Source: Chitinophagaceae bacterium
Lineage (GTDB): Bacteria > Bacteroidota > Bacteroidia > Chitinophagales > Chitinophagaceae
Reading direction: 5' to 3'
DNA length: 7,126 nt
Assembly (NCBI GenBank): GCA_947489175.1
Contig: CANLED010000100.1
Coordinates: 1 to 7,126, forward strand
The notes beneath the pieces are model-generated. The model did not search any database. It saw only the letters and a program-made list of their open reading frames with translations, and had not been told where the DNA came from. Position numbers and translations under genes: made by a program. This document shows, one piece after another, positions 1 to 6,831 of this stretch (its first letter is position 1; the number at the start of each line of letters is the position of its first letter).

Positions 1-554
1 CTTTTATCACACCGTTGTTGATGAAACTATTGGCAGGTGCATTGATAGAAATCAATGTGCTGAGTATGATGTGGGACATTTCAAAAATGATCATCATACC
101 AATTGGTGTGGGTTTGTTGTTTAATAAATTATTTGCGGGAAAGTCGCGTTGGCTTGAAACGGCCATGCCCATCGTTTCCATGGTAGGCATTCTGATGATT
201 ATTGTTGTGATAACAGCAGCAGGTAGGGATAGTCTCCTCAACATTGGTCCATTGTTAATTTTGATTGTATTGATCCATAATTTATTTGGGTACTTTCTGG
301 GATATTATGCAGCACGCATGTTTAAAATGAGTGAACGCGATGCGAGAACAGTGGCTATTGAAGTCGGGATGCAAAACGGCGGATTGGCATCGGGTATAGC
401 CAAGGAAATGGGGAAAATTGCCACGGTGGGACTAGCAGCAGCTGTTTTTGGTCCAATCATGAACATCACTGGTTCAACCTTGGCATCTTATTGGCATAAG
501 AAAACGCCCAAGGGGTTTGTTGCGGAGGAAGGGGTTGTAGTTGTTTCTCATTAG
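1..554 (+). CDS. Bile acid:sodium symporter (BASS) family transporter, 3' part
   Basis: This is the C-terminal portion of an inner-membrane sodium-coupled transporter of the BASS family, which carries bile acids, pantoate or other organic anions; the substrate here cannot be told. The frame is open from base 3 (F-I-T-P-L-L-M-K-L-L-A-G), matching the family's 'TPLLTKLLAG' helix, so the gene starts before the window and the TTG at 15 is not its start. About 183 residues are visible, with at least four hydrophobic segments. The clearest motif is E-V-G-M-Q-N-G-G-L-A at bases 360-389. It corresponds to the crossing-helix sequence whose Glu, Val, Met and Gln contribute to the two sodium sites in the structure of the Neisseria homologue, so the sodium sites look intact in this half. 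The tail after 'SYWHKKTP' is short and hydrophilic. Family assignment is firm; substrate is unknown. Confidence 0.93.
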   Translation, partial: FITPLLMKLLAGALIEINVLSMMWDISKMIIIPIGVGLLFNKLFAGKSRWLETAMPIVSMVGILMIIVVITAAGRDSLLNIGPLLILIVLIHNLFGYFLGYYAARMFKMSERDARTVAIEVGMQNGGLASGIAKEMGKIATVGLAAAVFGPIMNITGSTLASYWHKKTPKGFVAEEGVVVVSH

Positions 555-592
555 TTTAAGGTTTTTTGTTTAAAGTTGAAAGCCAACATCTC

Positions 593-670
593 AAGAGGAA
601 GTTGAGGATCACCTTTTTTTAATGTTGAAACCATTTCCCCTCAACTTCTCTCGAAGAGGAAGTTGAGGAT
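593..670. repeat. 17-bp direct repeat with an inverted copy of its core between
   Basis: The 17-mer aagaggaagttgaggat occurs at 593-609 and again at 654-670, 61 bp apart. Between them, cctcaacttc at 639-648 is the exact reverse complement of gaagttgagg, which is present in both copies (598-607 and 659-668). The middle arm can therefore pair with either flanking copy but not both. The unit has no coding capacity. It could be a fragment of a dispersed intergenic repeat or a regulatory leader. Confidence 0.75.
639..668 (+). terminator. Hairpin, possible terminator of the transporter gene
   Basis: Bases 639-648 (cctcaacttc) and 659-668 (gaagttgagg) pair perfectly. An alternative fold extends the stem to 12 bp with one bulged G and a five-base TCGAA loop. 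It lies 85 bases after the transporter's stop codon. The following bases (atttctttattc) are only moderately T-rich, so intrinsic termination is plausible but not clear. A seven-T run (614-620) follows the first repeat copy instead. Confidence 0.4.
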
Positions 671-690
671 TTCTTTATTCATCAACCTTG

Positions 691-719
691 TTGTATTTTA
701 AAAAATACCCGTATCTTTT
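691..719 (+). promoter_or_regulatory. Possible Bacteroidota-type promoter for the lactonase-RidA gene
   Basis: A TTG at 691-693 is followed 18 bases later by TATCTTTT at 712-719, one mismatch from the Bacteroidota -7 consensus TAnnTTTG. The spacing is close to that expected for the -33/-7 pair. Transcription would start near 725, leaving a leader of about 15 bases before the ATG at 741. The match is imperfect in an AT-rich region, so this is tentative. Confidence 0.3.
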
Positions 720-740
720 AACCTCAATTATTCAAGTTTT

Positions 741-2303
741 ATGATATCATTCATCCTCGTTTCATTGCATGCTATTTTCAATCTTGCGGTTGCTGATACA
801 ACTCATTATCAGCTTGTAGTTGGCTCCTATACCTCCCGTGGAAATCCCGGAATTGAAGTGCATGATGTCAACAGCATCACAGGAAAAACGGCTCTTCTTT
901 ACAAGTTGAAAAATGCAAATGCCTCCTACCAAACTTTTTCTGCCGATTATTCATACATGTTTTCGGTGGCTGAAGAGGGCAAAGGCAAAGCAAGTGTAAG
1001 TGCTTATCATTTAAACAATTCAGGTCAATACGAGCTTACCAATTCAACACCCAATGTTGGTGAAGGTCCATGCTTTGTGTTGTATAGAGAGTCGTCTCAG
1101 ACAATCTATGCCGCTAATTACAGCGGCGGTAGCTTAAGTGTTTTTAAGACGAATAAAGGAAGTTTGTTGCCCATCGTTCAGCACATCAAATACACTGGAT
1201 CTAGTATCGATAAGGACCGCCAGACCTCATCACATGCGCACAATGTTGTGTTGTCGCCTGACCAAAATTATTTGTATGTAACAGACCTTGGCGCGGATAA
1301 AATACACCAGCATAAAATTTATGCTGATGGTACGGTTGATGAAAAATACAATTCAATTTCCATCGATGCTGGGAATGGTCCTCGTCACATGGTATTTAAT
1401 AAAAACGGCAGCATTGCCTATCTGATTTCAGAGATGAAAGGAGTTGTTGATGTTTTTCGCGTTACGAACAATCAATTTGAAAAAGCTCAAACCATTGTTG
1501 CAGATACCAGCAGCAGTCCGTTGTCAAGAGGCAGCGCCGATATCCATATTTCTCCCAATGCAAAGTGGTTGTTGACTTCCAACAGAATTACCAGCAATGA
1601 GCTGACTGTTTTTGAGATTCTTCCAAATGGTTTGTTGAAAAAAGCGGGACATCAAGGGGTGGCTAAAAAGCCTAGAAATTTCAGTTTTGATCCAACAGGA
1701 AAGTTTGTTTTTGTTGCCAGTCAAGACGATCACAAGGTGCAGGTTTTTTCGTTTGATGATGCAACTGGAAAACTCTTGGATACCCAACAAGACATGCTAA
1801 TCGATAATCCTGTATGTTTGAATTTCTTGAAGATGGATGTTGAGGTTGATCCTGAAGCACAAATTAAGTCGCGGAACATCACCCTCATTCCGCCAACATT
1901 GCCGATTGCCAATTACGTTAAATATGTGCAAGTTGGAAACCTGATTTATTTATCAGGTCATGGTCCTGAAAAGCCCGGTGGTGGTCAGGTCTTAGGTAAA
2001 GTTGGTAAGGATTTGACAGTAGAAGAAGGCCAGGCCGCTGCAAGGCTTGTTGGCATTTCACTTTTGTCAACCTTGAAAGGTTATCTTGGTGATCTCAACA
2101 AAGTGAAACGTGTGGTGAAAGTACTTGGACTTGTTAATTGCACTTCAGAATTTACCCAGCAACCACTTGTTATGAATGGTTTTTCAAACCTCATGGTTGA
2201 TGTTTTTGGAAACCGTGGAAAGCACGCCAGGTCTGCCGTTGGAACAAATTCACTTCCAAACAACATGGCGGTGGAAATAGAAATGATTGTAGAATTGAAA
2301 TAA
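741..2303 (+). CDS. Exported lactonase (7-bladed propeller)-RidA fusion protein
   Basis: This 520-residue protein joins two enzyme families. Residues 1-18 are a hydrophobic export signal ending A-V-A, with likely cleavage before Asp19. Residues about 22-362 match the seven-bladed 6-phosphogluconolactonase/carboxymuconate-cyclase type family: SSHAH (163-167), SPDQNYLYVTDLG, GPRH (213-216), GSADIH (264-269; most members have SAEIH) and PRNFSFDPTGKF (311-322). Residues about 370-520 are a complete RidA/YjgF domain, with NYVKYVQVGNLIYLSGHGP (391-409) and ARSAVGTNSLPNNMAVEIE (496-514). Arg497 and Glu512 have the same 15-residue spacing as Arg105 and Glu120 of E. coli RidA, and Ser405 fits its Ser30, so the deaminase site looks intact. 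Known family activities are lactone hydrolysis or cyclisation and enamine/imine hydrolysis; the true substrate is unknown. ATG 741 is the first start after the in-frame stop at 699, and no Shine-Dalgarno is seen. Family calls are secure; an annotation of only 'lactonase' or only 'RidA' would miss half the protein. Confidence 0.93.
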   Translation: MISFILVSLHAIFNLAVADTTHYQLVVGSYTSRGNPGIEVHDVNSITGKTALLYKLKNANASYQTFSADYSYMFSVAEEGKGKASVSAYHLNNSGQYELTNSTPNVGEGPCFVLYRESSQTIYAANYSGGSLSVFKTNKGSLLPIVQHIKYTGSSIDKDRQTSSHAHNVVLSPDQNYLYVTDLGADKIHQHKIYADGTVDEKYNSISIDAGNGPRHMVFNKNGSIAYLISEMKGVVDVFRVTNNQFEKAQTIVADTSSSPLSRGSADIHISPNAKWLLTSNRITSNELTVFEILPNGLLKKAGHQGVAKKPRNFSFDPTGKFVFVASQDDHKVQVFSFDDATGKLLDTQQDMLIDNPVCLNFLKMDVEVDPEAQIKSRNITLIPPTLPIANYVKYVQVGNLIYLSGHGPEKPGGGQVLGKVGKDLTVEEGQAAARLVGISLLSTLKGYLGDLNKVKRVVKVLGLVNCTSEFTQQPLVMNGFSNLMVDVFGNRGKHARSAVGTNSLPNNMAVEIEMIVELK

Positions 2304-2346
2304 AAAAATAGTGCAGTCACGATTATCATGACCTCACTATTTTTTT
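2302..2346. terminator. Bidirectional intrinsic terminator between convergent genes
   Basis: aaaaaaatagtg (2302-2313) and cactattttttt (2335-2346) are perfect 12-bp inverted repeats. An inner GTCA/TGAC pair (2316-2319 and 2329-2332) extends the stem after a small internal loop. Each strand's hairpin is followed by its own T-run, so it can stop transcription from both sides. It overlaps the last two bases of the lactonase-RidA stop codon and lies 43 bases before the end of the minus-strand BNR gene. Confidence 0.85.
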
Positions 2347-2388
2347 CTTTTGTTCAATTAAGTACTAGAAAACGATTTTATATTTTTA

Positions 2389-5300
2389 TCATTTCAACTT
2401 ATTGTATTCGCTTTCAACTTCCTTCATCTTTGTCTTTAATGAATTGAAAACAGCTTGGTGTTGTGTTGTTGGTGGAAAATCTGCACCATTGGTCATGCTT
2501 TCTTTCCCGATGGCCAACATCCTTTCTAATATTTGTGCAGGATTCCTGAAAATATCCATCCTTGATCCAGTTAAATGAACATCAAATAGTTGTTTTTCCA
2601 AGTCAAGTATTTTTTTCTCCATCGCCAAACTAGCTGTTGTAGCTTCTTTGAGCAACTGAGACCTTTTTACTTCCATTTTTTCGATGATGACTAAACATTG
2701 CTTGATGTTTTTATAAAGCTCCTTCCCGTATTGATATTGAGCAAGAATATCAGCCTGTTTTGATTTTGCATTGGGATCAATTAAAACCTGCAACATGCTT
2801 TTTTGTGTAACATCTCCTGCTTTCAATACCACCGTATAGGTTCCTGGTGGCACCCTTGGAGATTCCAATCCTGGCACAATATCCAGGTCATAAATAAACA
2901 TGTTTCTGTTGCCATTGGAATCCAATTTCACAAAGGTTTTATTGTCTGGAATCGTCTTTAATCTGGGCAATTCAATTTCATCATGTGCTAGATTCCACCA
3001 AACCCTGTTGATCCCTTTTTCATTGCTTCCTTTGATGTGTTGTATGGTGTCACCAAGGTTGTTCAAAACAAAAATATGCACAGCGTCTTTAACTGAATCT
3101 GGTAAGAAATAGTTGATGCTTGCTCCATAAGGCGGATTGCTTCCTGTTGACATCGTATACTCAGCATGAATTCCTGTTTTCATGTTGAACCGATAGGCAT
3201 TTCTGATAGGGTATAGCATGATTTTGTTTTTCGATGCATCCCTTGCCCAGCTTCGTATTGGAGTGATATCATCCATTATGTAAAATCCCCTGCCGTACGT
3301 TGCAATGGCCAAATCCTTGAAGTTTTTTTGAATAGCCAAGTAGTACACCGGTGCTGGTGGTAAATTGTTTTTAATCTGCATCCATGTGTCGCCGTCATTT
3401 GGACTCACATACAATCCGTTGTCAGTTCCTGCAAATAACAATCCTTTTTGTCCTGGATCTTCTTTAATGCAATGCACAAATGAACTGTTGCCAGCAGGAA
3501 TGTTTTTACCAATTTCTTTCCATGTTTTTCCAAAGTCAGTTGTCTTGAAAACATAGGGTTTGAAATCTCCCAATTGTTGATACACAATGCTAACATAAGC
3601 CGTTGCCGCATCAAAATTGGATGCGTCTATGCTGCGTATGGTTCCCCATGGCGCTATGTTTTTTATGTTTGAAGTTACGTTGGTCCATGTTGCACCATCA
3701 TTCGTTGTAACATTGATTTGTCCATCATTGCTTCCTGTCCACAACACTCCTTTTTTTAACGGAGATTCAGCAATCGCAAACAATGTGCACCCATCAAAAG
3801 TCATGAGGTTGTCTGAATTCATCCCTCCTGAATTTTGCTGATGAGATTTTGTATTGGTGGTCAGGTCTTTGCTGATAAGCTTCCAGCTCATCCCGGCGTT
3901 GGTTGTTTTGTGTACAAACTGACTGCCTACATAAACAGCTCCTTTTTCATGTTTTGAAACGACCATCGGGAAATTCCAATGCCAGCGAAATTTCATGTCT
4001 GCCGGTGCCCAGCCGTAGCCAGCTTCTGGCCATACACGTACGTCGTGTGACAATCCGGTTCTTAGGTCGGTTACATCAAGTCCACCATCGTAACAACCAG
4101 ACCAAATGATGTTGTTGTCGAAAGGATCTGGTTGGGCAAATCCGCTTTCGCATCCTCCAACACCTTCCCACAATCCCAACGGAATGGATCCTTGCATGCT
4201 GATGCCTGCTGTTCTGTATGAATAACCATCTTGCCTATTTCCCATCACATGATAAGGGACCATGTCATCCACAGCAACATGATACATTTGAGCAATGGGT
4301 AGGTTGATGTTTTGCCATGATTTTCCTCCTGTTGATGTCATGTTCATGCAACCATCGTGTGCAACCATGATGCGGTTTGCATTTTTTGGATCAAACCAAA
4401 TATCGTGGTTGTCGCCCCCAGGATTGTAGTTTCCATTGCCGTTAAAGGTTTTGCCGCCATCCAATGATTCCATGATTGTGACGCAAATGGTGTACAATTT
4501 ATTTTCATCTTGAGATGAAACGCGCACTCTTGTATAATATGGGGCACGTTGTGCCATGGAATTGCTTTCATGCATCAACTTCCAACTTTCGCCAGCGTCA
4601 GTTGATTTATACAGCCCAGGTGCTTTGTCTTCCACCAACGCATAAATTGTTGATGGATTGCTCTGTGCTATATCAATTGATGTTTTTCCTACGGGATGAT
4701 TTTCACCGCCAGGTAAGCCGTTTTTCATTTGCTTCCAGCTTTTTCCTCCATCAACCGTTTTGTAGAATCCGCTGCCAGGACCGCCGCTGTTGAGGTTCCA
4801 GGTTTTTATATTGATCTGCCACATGGCTGCAACAAGGTTTTTTGGGTCTTTTGGATTGATGGAAAGATCGCTGCACCCTGTATTTTCATCAACAAAAAGA
4901 ATCCTGTTCCATGACTTCCCACCGTCAATTGTCTTATACACCCCACGATCTTGTTGAGGCCCATGGGCATGTCCCAACGCAGCTACGTAAACAGTATTGG
5001 TATCTGAAGGGTCAACAATGACCTTGCTGATGCGCACCGTTTCTTTCAATCCCATGTTCTTCCAAGTCTTTCCGCCGTCAATGGATTTATAGACGCCGTT
5101 TCCATTTGCATGAGCCGGTCGAATAAGAAATGTCTCACCTGTGCCAGCCCAAACATGGTTGTGGTTTCCATCAGCAATGGCAAGTGCCCCAATGGAAGAG
5201 TTGTCCATTTCATCAAAAATTGGTCTCCAACGAATCCCCCCATCTGATGTTTTGAAAATACCTCCAGAAGCAGCTCCAACGTATGATACAAGTGGATTTC

Positions 5301-5448
5301 CAGGTTCGCCAACCACCGCAATGGCACGGTTTCCATCTGGACCAATAAACCGAAACGGAATCTTTTCAAGTGGATTGGCGTTTTTGTTTTGTGCGAAGGA
5401 TGATATACATGTCAAAACAAAAATGAATAGCAGATTTTTCTTGAGCAT
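2389..5448 (-). CDS. Secreted BNR/VPS10-like beta-propeller repeat protein
   Basis: This 1019-residue exported protein belongs to the large sortilin/sialidase-like BNR family common in Bacteroidota. The N-terminus (MLKKNLLFIFVLTCISSFAQ) is a signal peptide with likely cleavage after Ala19 or Gln20. About eleven Asp-box-type repeats (S/T-x-D-G-G-K-S/T-W) begin near residues 66, 121, 172, 230, 281, 327, 371, 514, 580, 635 and 681. The one at 371 is degenerate, and the gap from 378 to 514 probably holds blades without the box. Together residues about 30-725 form one or two beta-propellers. Residues about 775-890 look like a beta-sandwich (PPGTYTVVLKAGD resembles FlgD/Fn-type folds), and 893-1019 is charged, helical and partly coiled-coil. 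Such proteins are often labelled glycosyl hydrolase, but Asp boxes are structural and no catalytic set was identified, so enzyme activity should not be assumed. No type IX secretion C-terminal sorting domain is seen. The gene is convergent with the lactonase-RidA gene and shares its terminator. Confidence 0.88.
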   Translation of the reverse strand: MLKKNLLFIFVLTCISSFAQNKNANPLEKIPFRFIGPDGNRAIAVVGEPGNPLVSYVGAASGGIFKTSDGGIRWRPIFDEMDNSSIGALAIADGNHNHVWAGTGETFLIRPAHANGNGVYKSIDGGKTWKNMGLKETVRISKVIVDPSDTNTVYVAALGHAHGPQQDRGVYKTIDGGKSWNRILFVDENTGCSDLSINPKDPKNLVAAMWQINIKTWNLNSGGPGSGFYKTVDGGKSWKQMKNGLPGGENHPVGKTSIDIAQSNPSTIYALVEDKAPGLYKSTDAGESWKLMHESNSMAQRAPYYTRVRVSSQDENKLYTICVTIMESLDGGKTFNGNGNYNPGGDNHDIWFDPKNANRIMVAHDGCMNMTSTGGKSWQNINLPIAQMYHVAVDDMVPYHVMGNRQDGYSYRTAGISMQGSIPLGLWEGVGGCESGFAQPDPFDNNIIWSGCYDGGLDVTDLRTGLSHDVRVWPEAGYGWAPADMKFRWHWNFPMVVSKHEKGAVYVGSQFVHKTTNAGMSWKLISKDLTTNTKSHQQNSGGMNSDNLMTFDGCTLFAIAESPLKKGVLWTGSNDGQINVTTNDGATWTNVTSNIKNIAPWGTIRSIDASNFDAATAYVSIVYQQLGDFKPYVFKTTDFGKTWKEIGKNIPAGNSSFVHCIKEDPGQKGLLFAGTDNGLYVSPNDGDTWMQIKNNLPPAPVYYLAIQKNFKDLAIATYGRGFYIMDDITPIRSWARDASKNKIMLYPIRNAYRFNMKTGIHAEYTMSTGSNPPYGASINYFLPDSVKDAVHIFVLNNLGDTIQHIKGSNEKGINRVWWNLAHDEIELPRLKTIPDNKTFVKLDSNGNRNMFIYDLDIVPGLESPRVPPGTYTVVLKAGDVTQKSMLQVLIDPNAKSKQADILAQYQYGKELYKNIKQCLVIIEKMEVKRSQLLKEATTASLAMEKKILDLEKQLFDVHLTGSRMDIFRNPAQILERMLAIGKESMTNGADFPPTTQHQAVFNSLKTKMKEVESEYNKLK

Positions 5449-5707
5449 GGTCGAAGAATTTTGAATTTATGAAATAGCTCAATGAATTTAAGGAAATGAG
5501 GTGAAAAGTAGCAGAAGAATTTTGAAAATTAATCGAGGATATGATGGATTAAGAGGGTTAAACAAAAAAGAACCTTTAGCTGTTTTTTAATCAATTTTTA
5601 TTGCAAATAATAAACCAACAGCATAAAATGGTTAGCCGAAATTTAAATCTGTTTTAATCTATTTTCTCTGATATTACTTTTTTTTCGAACATTTTCTAAT
5701 TTTGTAA
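5449..5707. other. AT-rich non-coding region upstream of the BNR gene and left of the IS
   Basis: No credible reading frame or RNA gene is seen here. The BNR gene's promoter should lie in this stretch on the minus strand, but no exact TAnnTTTG box was found in that orientation. Near the right end, at 5697-5704 on the plus strand, TAATTTTG is an exact -7 match (listed separately). Only weak short inverted repeats occur, such as aacca/tggtt around 5613-5632. Confidence 0.6.
5697..5704 (+). promoter_or_regulatory. Exact TAnnTTTG box abutting the IS left end
   Basis: TAATTTTG matches the Bacteroidota -7 consensus at every fixed base and lies three bases before the IS boundary. No TTG stands at the expected -33 distance, where there is a T-run, so promoter strength is doubtful. 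It points into the IS. Confidence 0.3.
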
Positions 5708-5729
5708 GTTCAAGTAATAAGTGCAACAC
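5708..5729 (+). repeat. IS left terminal inverted repeat
   Basis: This 22-bp end starts gttcaagtaataag and finishes tgcaacac. It is the reverse complement of 6810-6831 except at 5716 (A here, G on the right-hand copy's complement). Similarity stops on both sides, which sets the IS boundary. Confidence 0.92.
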
Positions 5730-5731
5730 AT

Positions 5732-5805
5732 GGTATATTACCCCTTCGGGGAGTAGTGAAGCGTAGCGAAACGGATCCCCGAAGGGGTGGAGCCGATAAT
5801 CTACC
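5732..5805 (+). promoter_or_regulatory. GC-rich two-part hairpin in the transposase leader
   Basis: Twelve-base arms ccccttcgggga (5741-5752) and tccccgaagggg (5776-5787) are perfect inverted repeats around a 23-base loop. An outer stem, ggtatatta (5732-5740) with taatctacc (5797-5805), pairs with one mismatch. Each inner arm can also fold on itself around TTC/GAA. It lies between the left IS end and the transposase start, and its GC content stands out from the AT-rich element. It could block translation of read-through transcripts entering the IS, as leader structures do in some other IS families; that role is inference. Confidence 0.6.
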
Positions 5806-5809
5806 TTTG
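5802..5809 (+). promoter_or_regulatory. Likely -7 element of the transposase promoter
   Basis: TACCTTTG is an exact match to TAnnTTTG and ends nine bases before the transposase ATG at 5819. Transcription would start at about 5814-5817, giving an almost leaderless mRNA that lacks the upstream hairpin. No -33 TTG is present, since that position is occupied by the GC-rich hairpin arm. Confidence 0.42.
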
Positions 5810-5818
5810 CATTACCAC

Positions 5819-6829
5819 ATGAAAAAAATATATCATCAGCTCACACGTGAACAAAGGTACAAGTTAGAATCTTATTTAGAAGCAGGAAAAAATCAATCTC
5901 AGATTTCATTATTGCTGGGTTTTCACAGAAGTACTATTAGCAGAGAAATAGCAAGGAATGTCGCTAAAAGAGGTATTGGTGCAAAAGTTTATAGTGCAGA
6001 CAAAGCGCAAACCAAAACAGACAAAAGACATCATCTAAAGCAAAAGCAAACAAAGTTTTCTTTGCCTTTAAAAGAACAGATGCTCGATTGGATGAATATA
6101 AAAAGATACAGTCCAGAACTTGTGGCAAAGCAATGGGAAATGGATGGTATTGAAGGAGTCAGTCATGAGTGTATTTATGATTTTATTTGGACTTGTAAGC
6201 ATAGTCAAAAGCGAATTAATAAAAGATTCAAAGAAGCTTACAAGTTCCTGAAACATGGTAAAAGAAGGCGAAAACGCGGTAATTATAAAGAGTCCAGGGG
6301 TTTAATACCCAACAGGGTTTCCATAGAAAAAAGACCTGCTATCGTTCAAAAGAAAGGACGTTTCGGTGATATTGAAGTTGATTTAATAATGGGGAAAAAA
6401 CATAAATCTGCTTTGTTGGTTACTTTAGATAGGGCTACTTTGTTGACTACAATTGATAAATTAAATGGAAAAAACTCCGATATTATTACTCAAAAAATAA
6501 TTGATAGATTGAAAAAATTTCCCACTATCAAAACGATGACTTTTGATAATGATCAAGCTTTTAGTCAACATGAAAAAATCGCAAAAGAGCTCAAAATAAA
6601 AACATATTTTACCAGACCTTATACATCCCAAGATAAAGGAACTATTGAAAATAGAAATGGCGTTATAAGGTTGTTCTTCCCAAAAAAAACTGACTTTAAT
6701 CTCGTCGATGAAATTGAAGTAAAAAGGGTTGAAAACGAAATCAATAATAGGCCCATAAGAAAATTTGGTTATCTATCAGCTAATGAAGTATTTTTACGAA
6801 AGAAGGTAAGTGTTGCACTTATCACTTGA
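5819..6829 (+). CDS. IS30-family transposase, DDE type
   Basis: This 336-residue enzyme cuts and joins the IS ends. Residues 8-47 are the N-terminal helix-turn-helix typical of the family (LTREQRYKLESYLEAG followed by SQISLLLGFHRSTISREIARN), which binds the terminal repeats. A basic stretch (about 146-153) precedes the catalytic core. The catalytic triad is Asp188 (DIEVDLIMG), Asp243 (TMTFDNDQAF) and Glu277 (KGTIENRNGVIRLFFPK). The 33 residues between the second Asp and the Glu fit IS30, and RPIRKFGYLSANEVF is the usual C-terminal motif. No frameshift or stop breaks it. The frame is open back to a GTG at 5756, but the extra 21 residues are encoded by the hairpin and do not resemble the family, whereas MKKIYHQLTREQRY is a normal IS30 start. 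The last codons and the TGA lie inside the right terminal repeat. Confidence 0.95.
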   Translation: MKKIYHQLTREQRYKLESYLEAGKNQSQISLLLGFHRSTISREIARNVAKRGIGAKVYSADKAQTKTDKRHHLKQKQTKFSLPLKEQMLDWMNIKRYSPELVAKQWEMDGIEGVSHECIYDFIWTCKHSQKRINKRFKEAYKFLKHGKRRRKRGNYKESRGLIPNRVSIEKRPAIVQKKGRFGDIEVDLIMGKKHKSALLVTLDRATLLTTIDKLNGKNSDIITQKIIDRLKKFPTIKTMTFDNDQAFSQHEKIAKELKIKTYFTRPYTSQDKGTIENRNGVIRLFFPKKTDFNLVDEIEVKRVENEINNRPIRKFGYLSANEVFLRKKVSVALIT

Positions 6830-6831
6830 AC
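6810..6831 (-). repeat. IS right terminal inverted repeat
   Basis: This 22-bp end (gtgttgcac...cttgaac) matches the left end in inverse orientation with one mismatch at 6823. It encodes the transposase's final residues and contains the stop codon at 6827-6829, so it is under both coding and transposase-binding constraint. Confidence 0.92.

Larger units (their letters stand above)
5708..6831 (+). mobile_element. Complete IS30-family insertion sequence, 1124 bp
   Basis: The element is bounded by 22-bp terminal inverted repeats at 5708-5729 and 6810-6831 and carries one intact IS30-type transposase that fills nearly all of it. Size and single-gene layout are normal for the family. The two ends differ at only one position, so the element may still be active or is recent. 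Flanking bases (gtaa on the left, acag on the right) do not show the 2-4 bp target duplication usual for IS30 elements, whichever nearby boundary is chosen. It lies in an intergenic region and does not interrupt a recognisable gene. Confidence 0.92.

Noticed and set aside
15..17. TTG at 15 as the start of the transporter
   Set aside because: The frame is open to the window edge and the upstream residues F-I-T-P fit the family, so the gene is simply truncated by the window.
1524..2329. Minus-strand frames opposite the lactonase-RidA gene (1524-1790, 1730-1912, 2081-2329)
   Set aside because: They are antisense to conserved domains, have no family resemblance, and one runs through the terminator.
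5046..5369. Minus-strand frame of 107 codons within the BNR gene, and the overlapping plus-strand frame at 5141-5464
   Set aside because: Both are out-of-frame shadows of the strongly supported BNR gene and have no recognisable domain or start signal.
5567..5590. Possible terminator formed by aaaaaa and tttttt around gaacctttagctg
   Set aside because: The stem is only A-T pairs with no GC-rich core and no gene ends nearby.
5613..5632. aacca/tggtt inverted repeat
   Set aside because: A five-base stem with a long loop is too weak to support a function.
5756..5818. Transposase start at GTG 5756, adding 21 residues
   Set aside because: The added residues are encoded by the inverted-repeat loop and arm and are unlike IS30 N-termini. 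ATG 5819 gives a standard start just after an exact -7 box.
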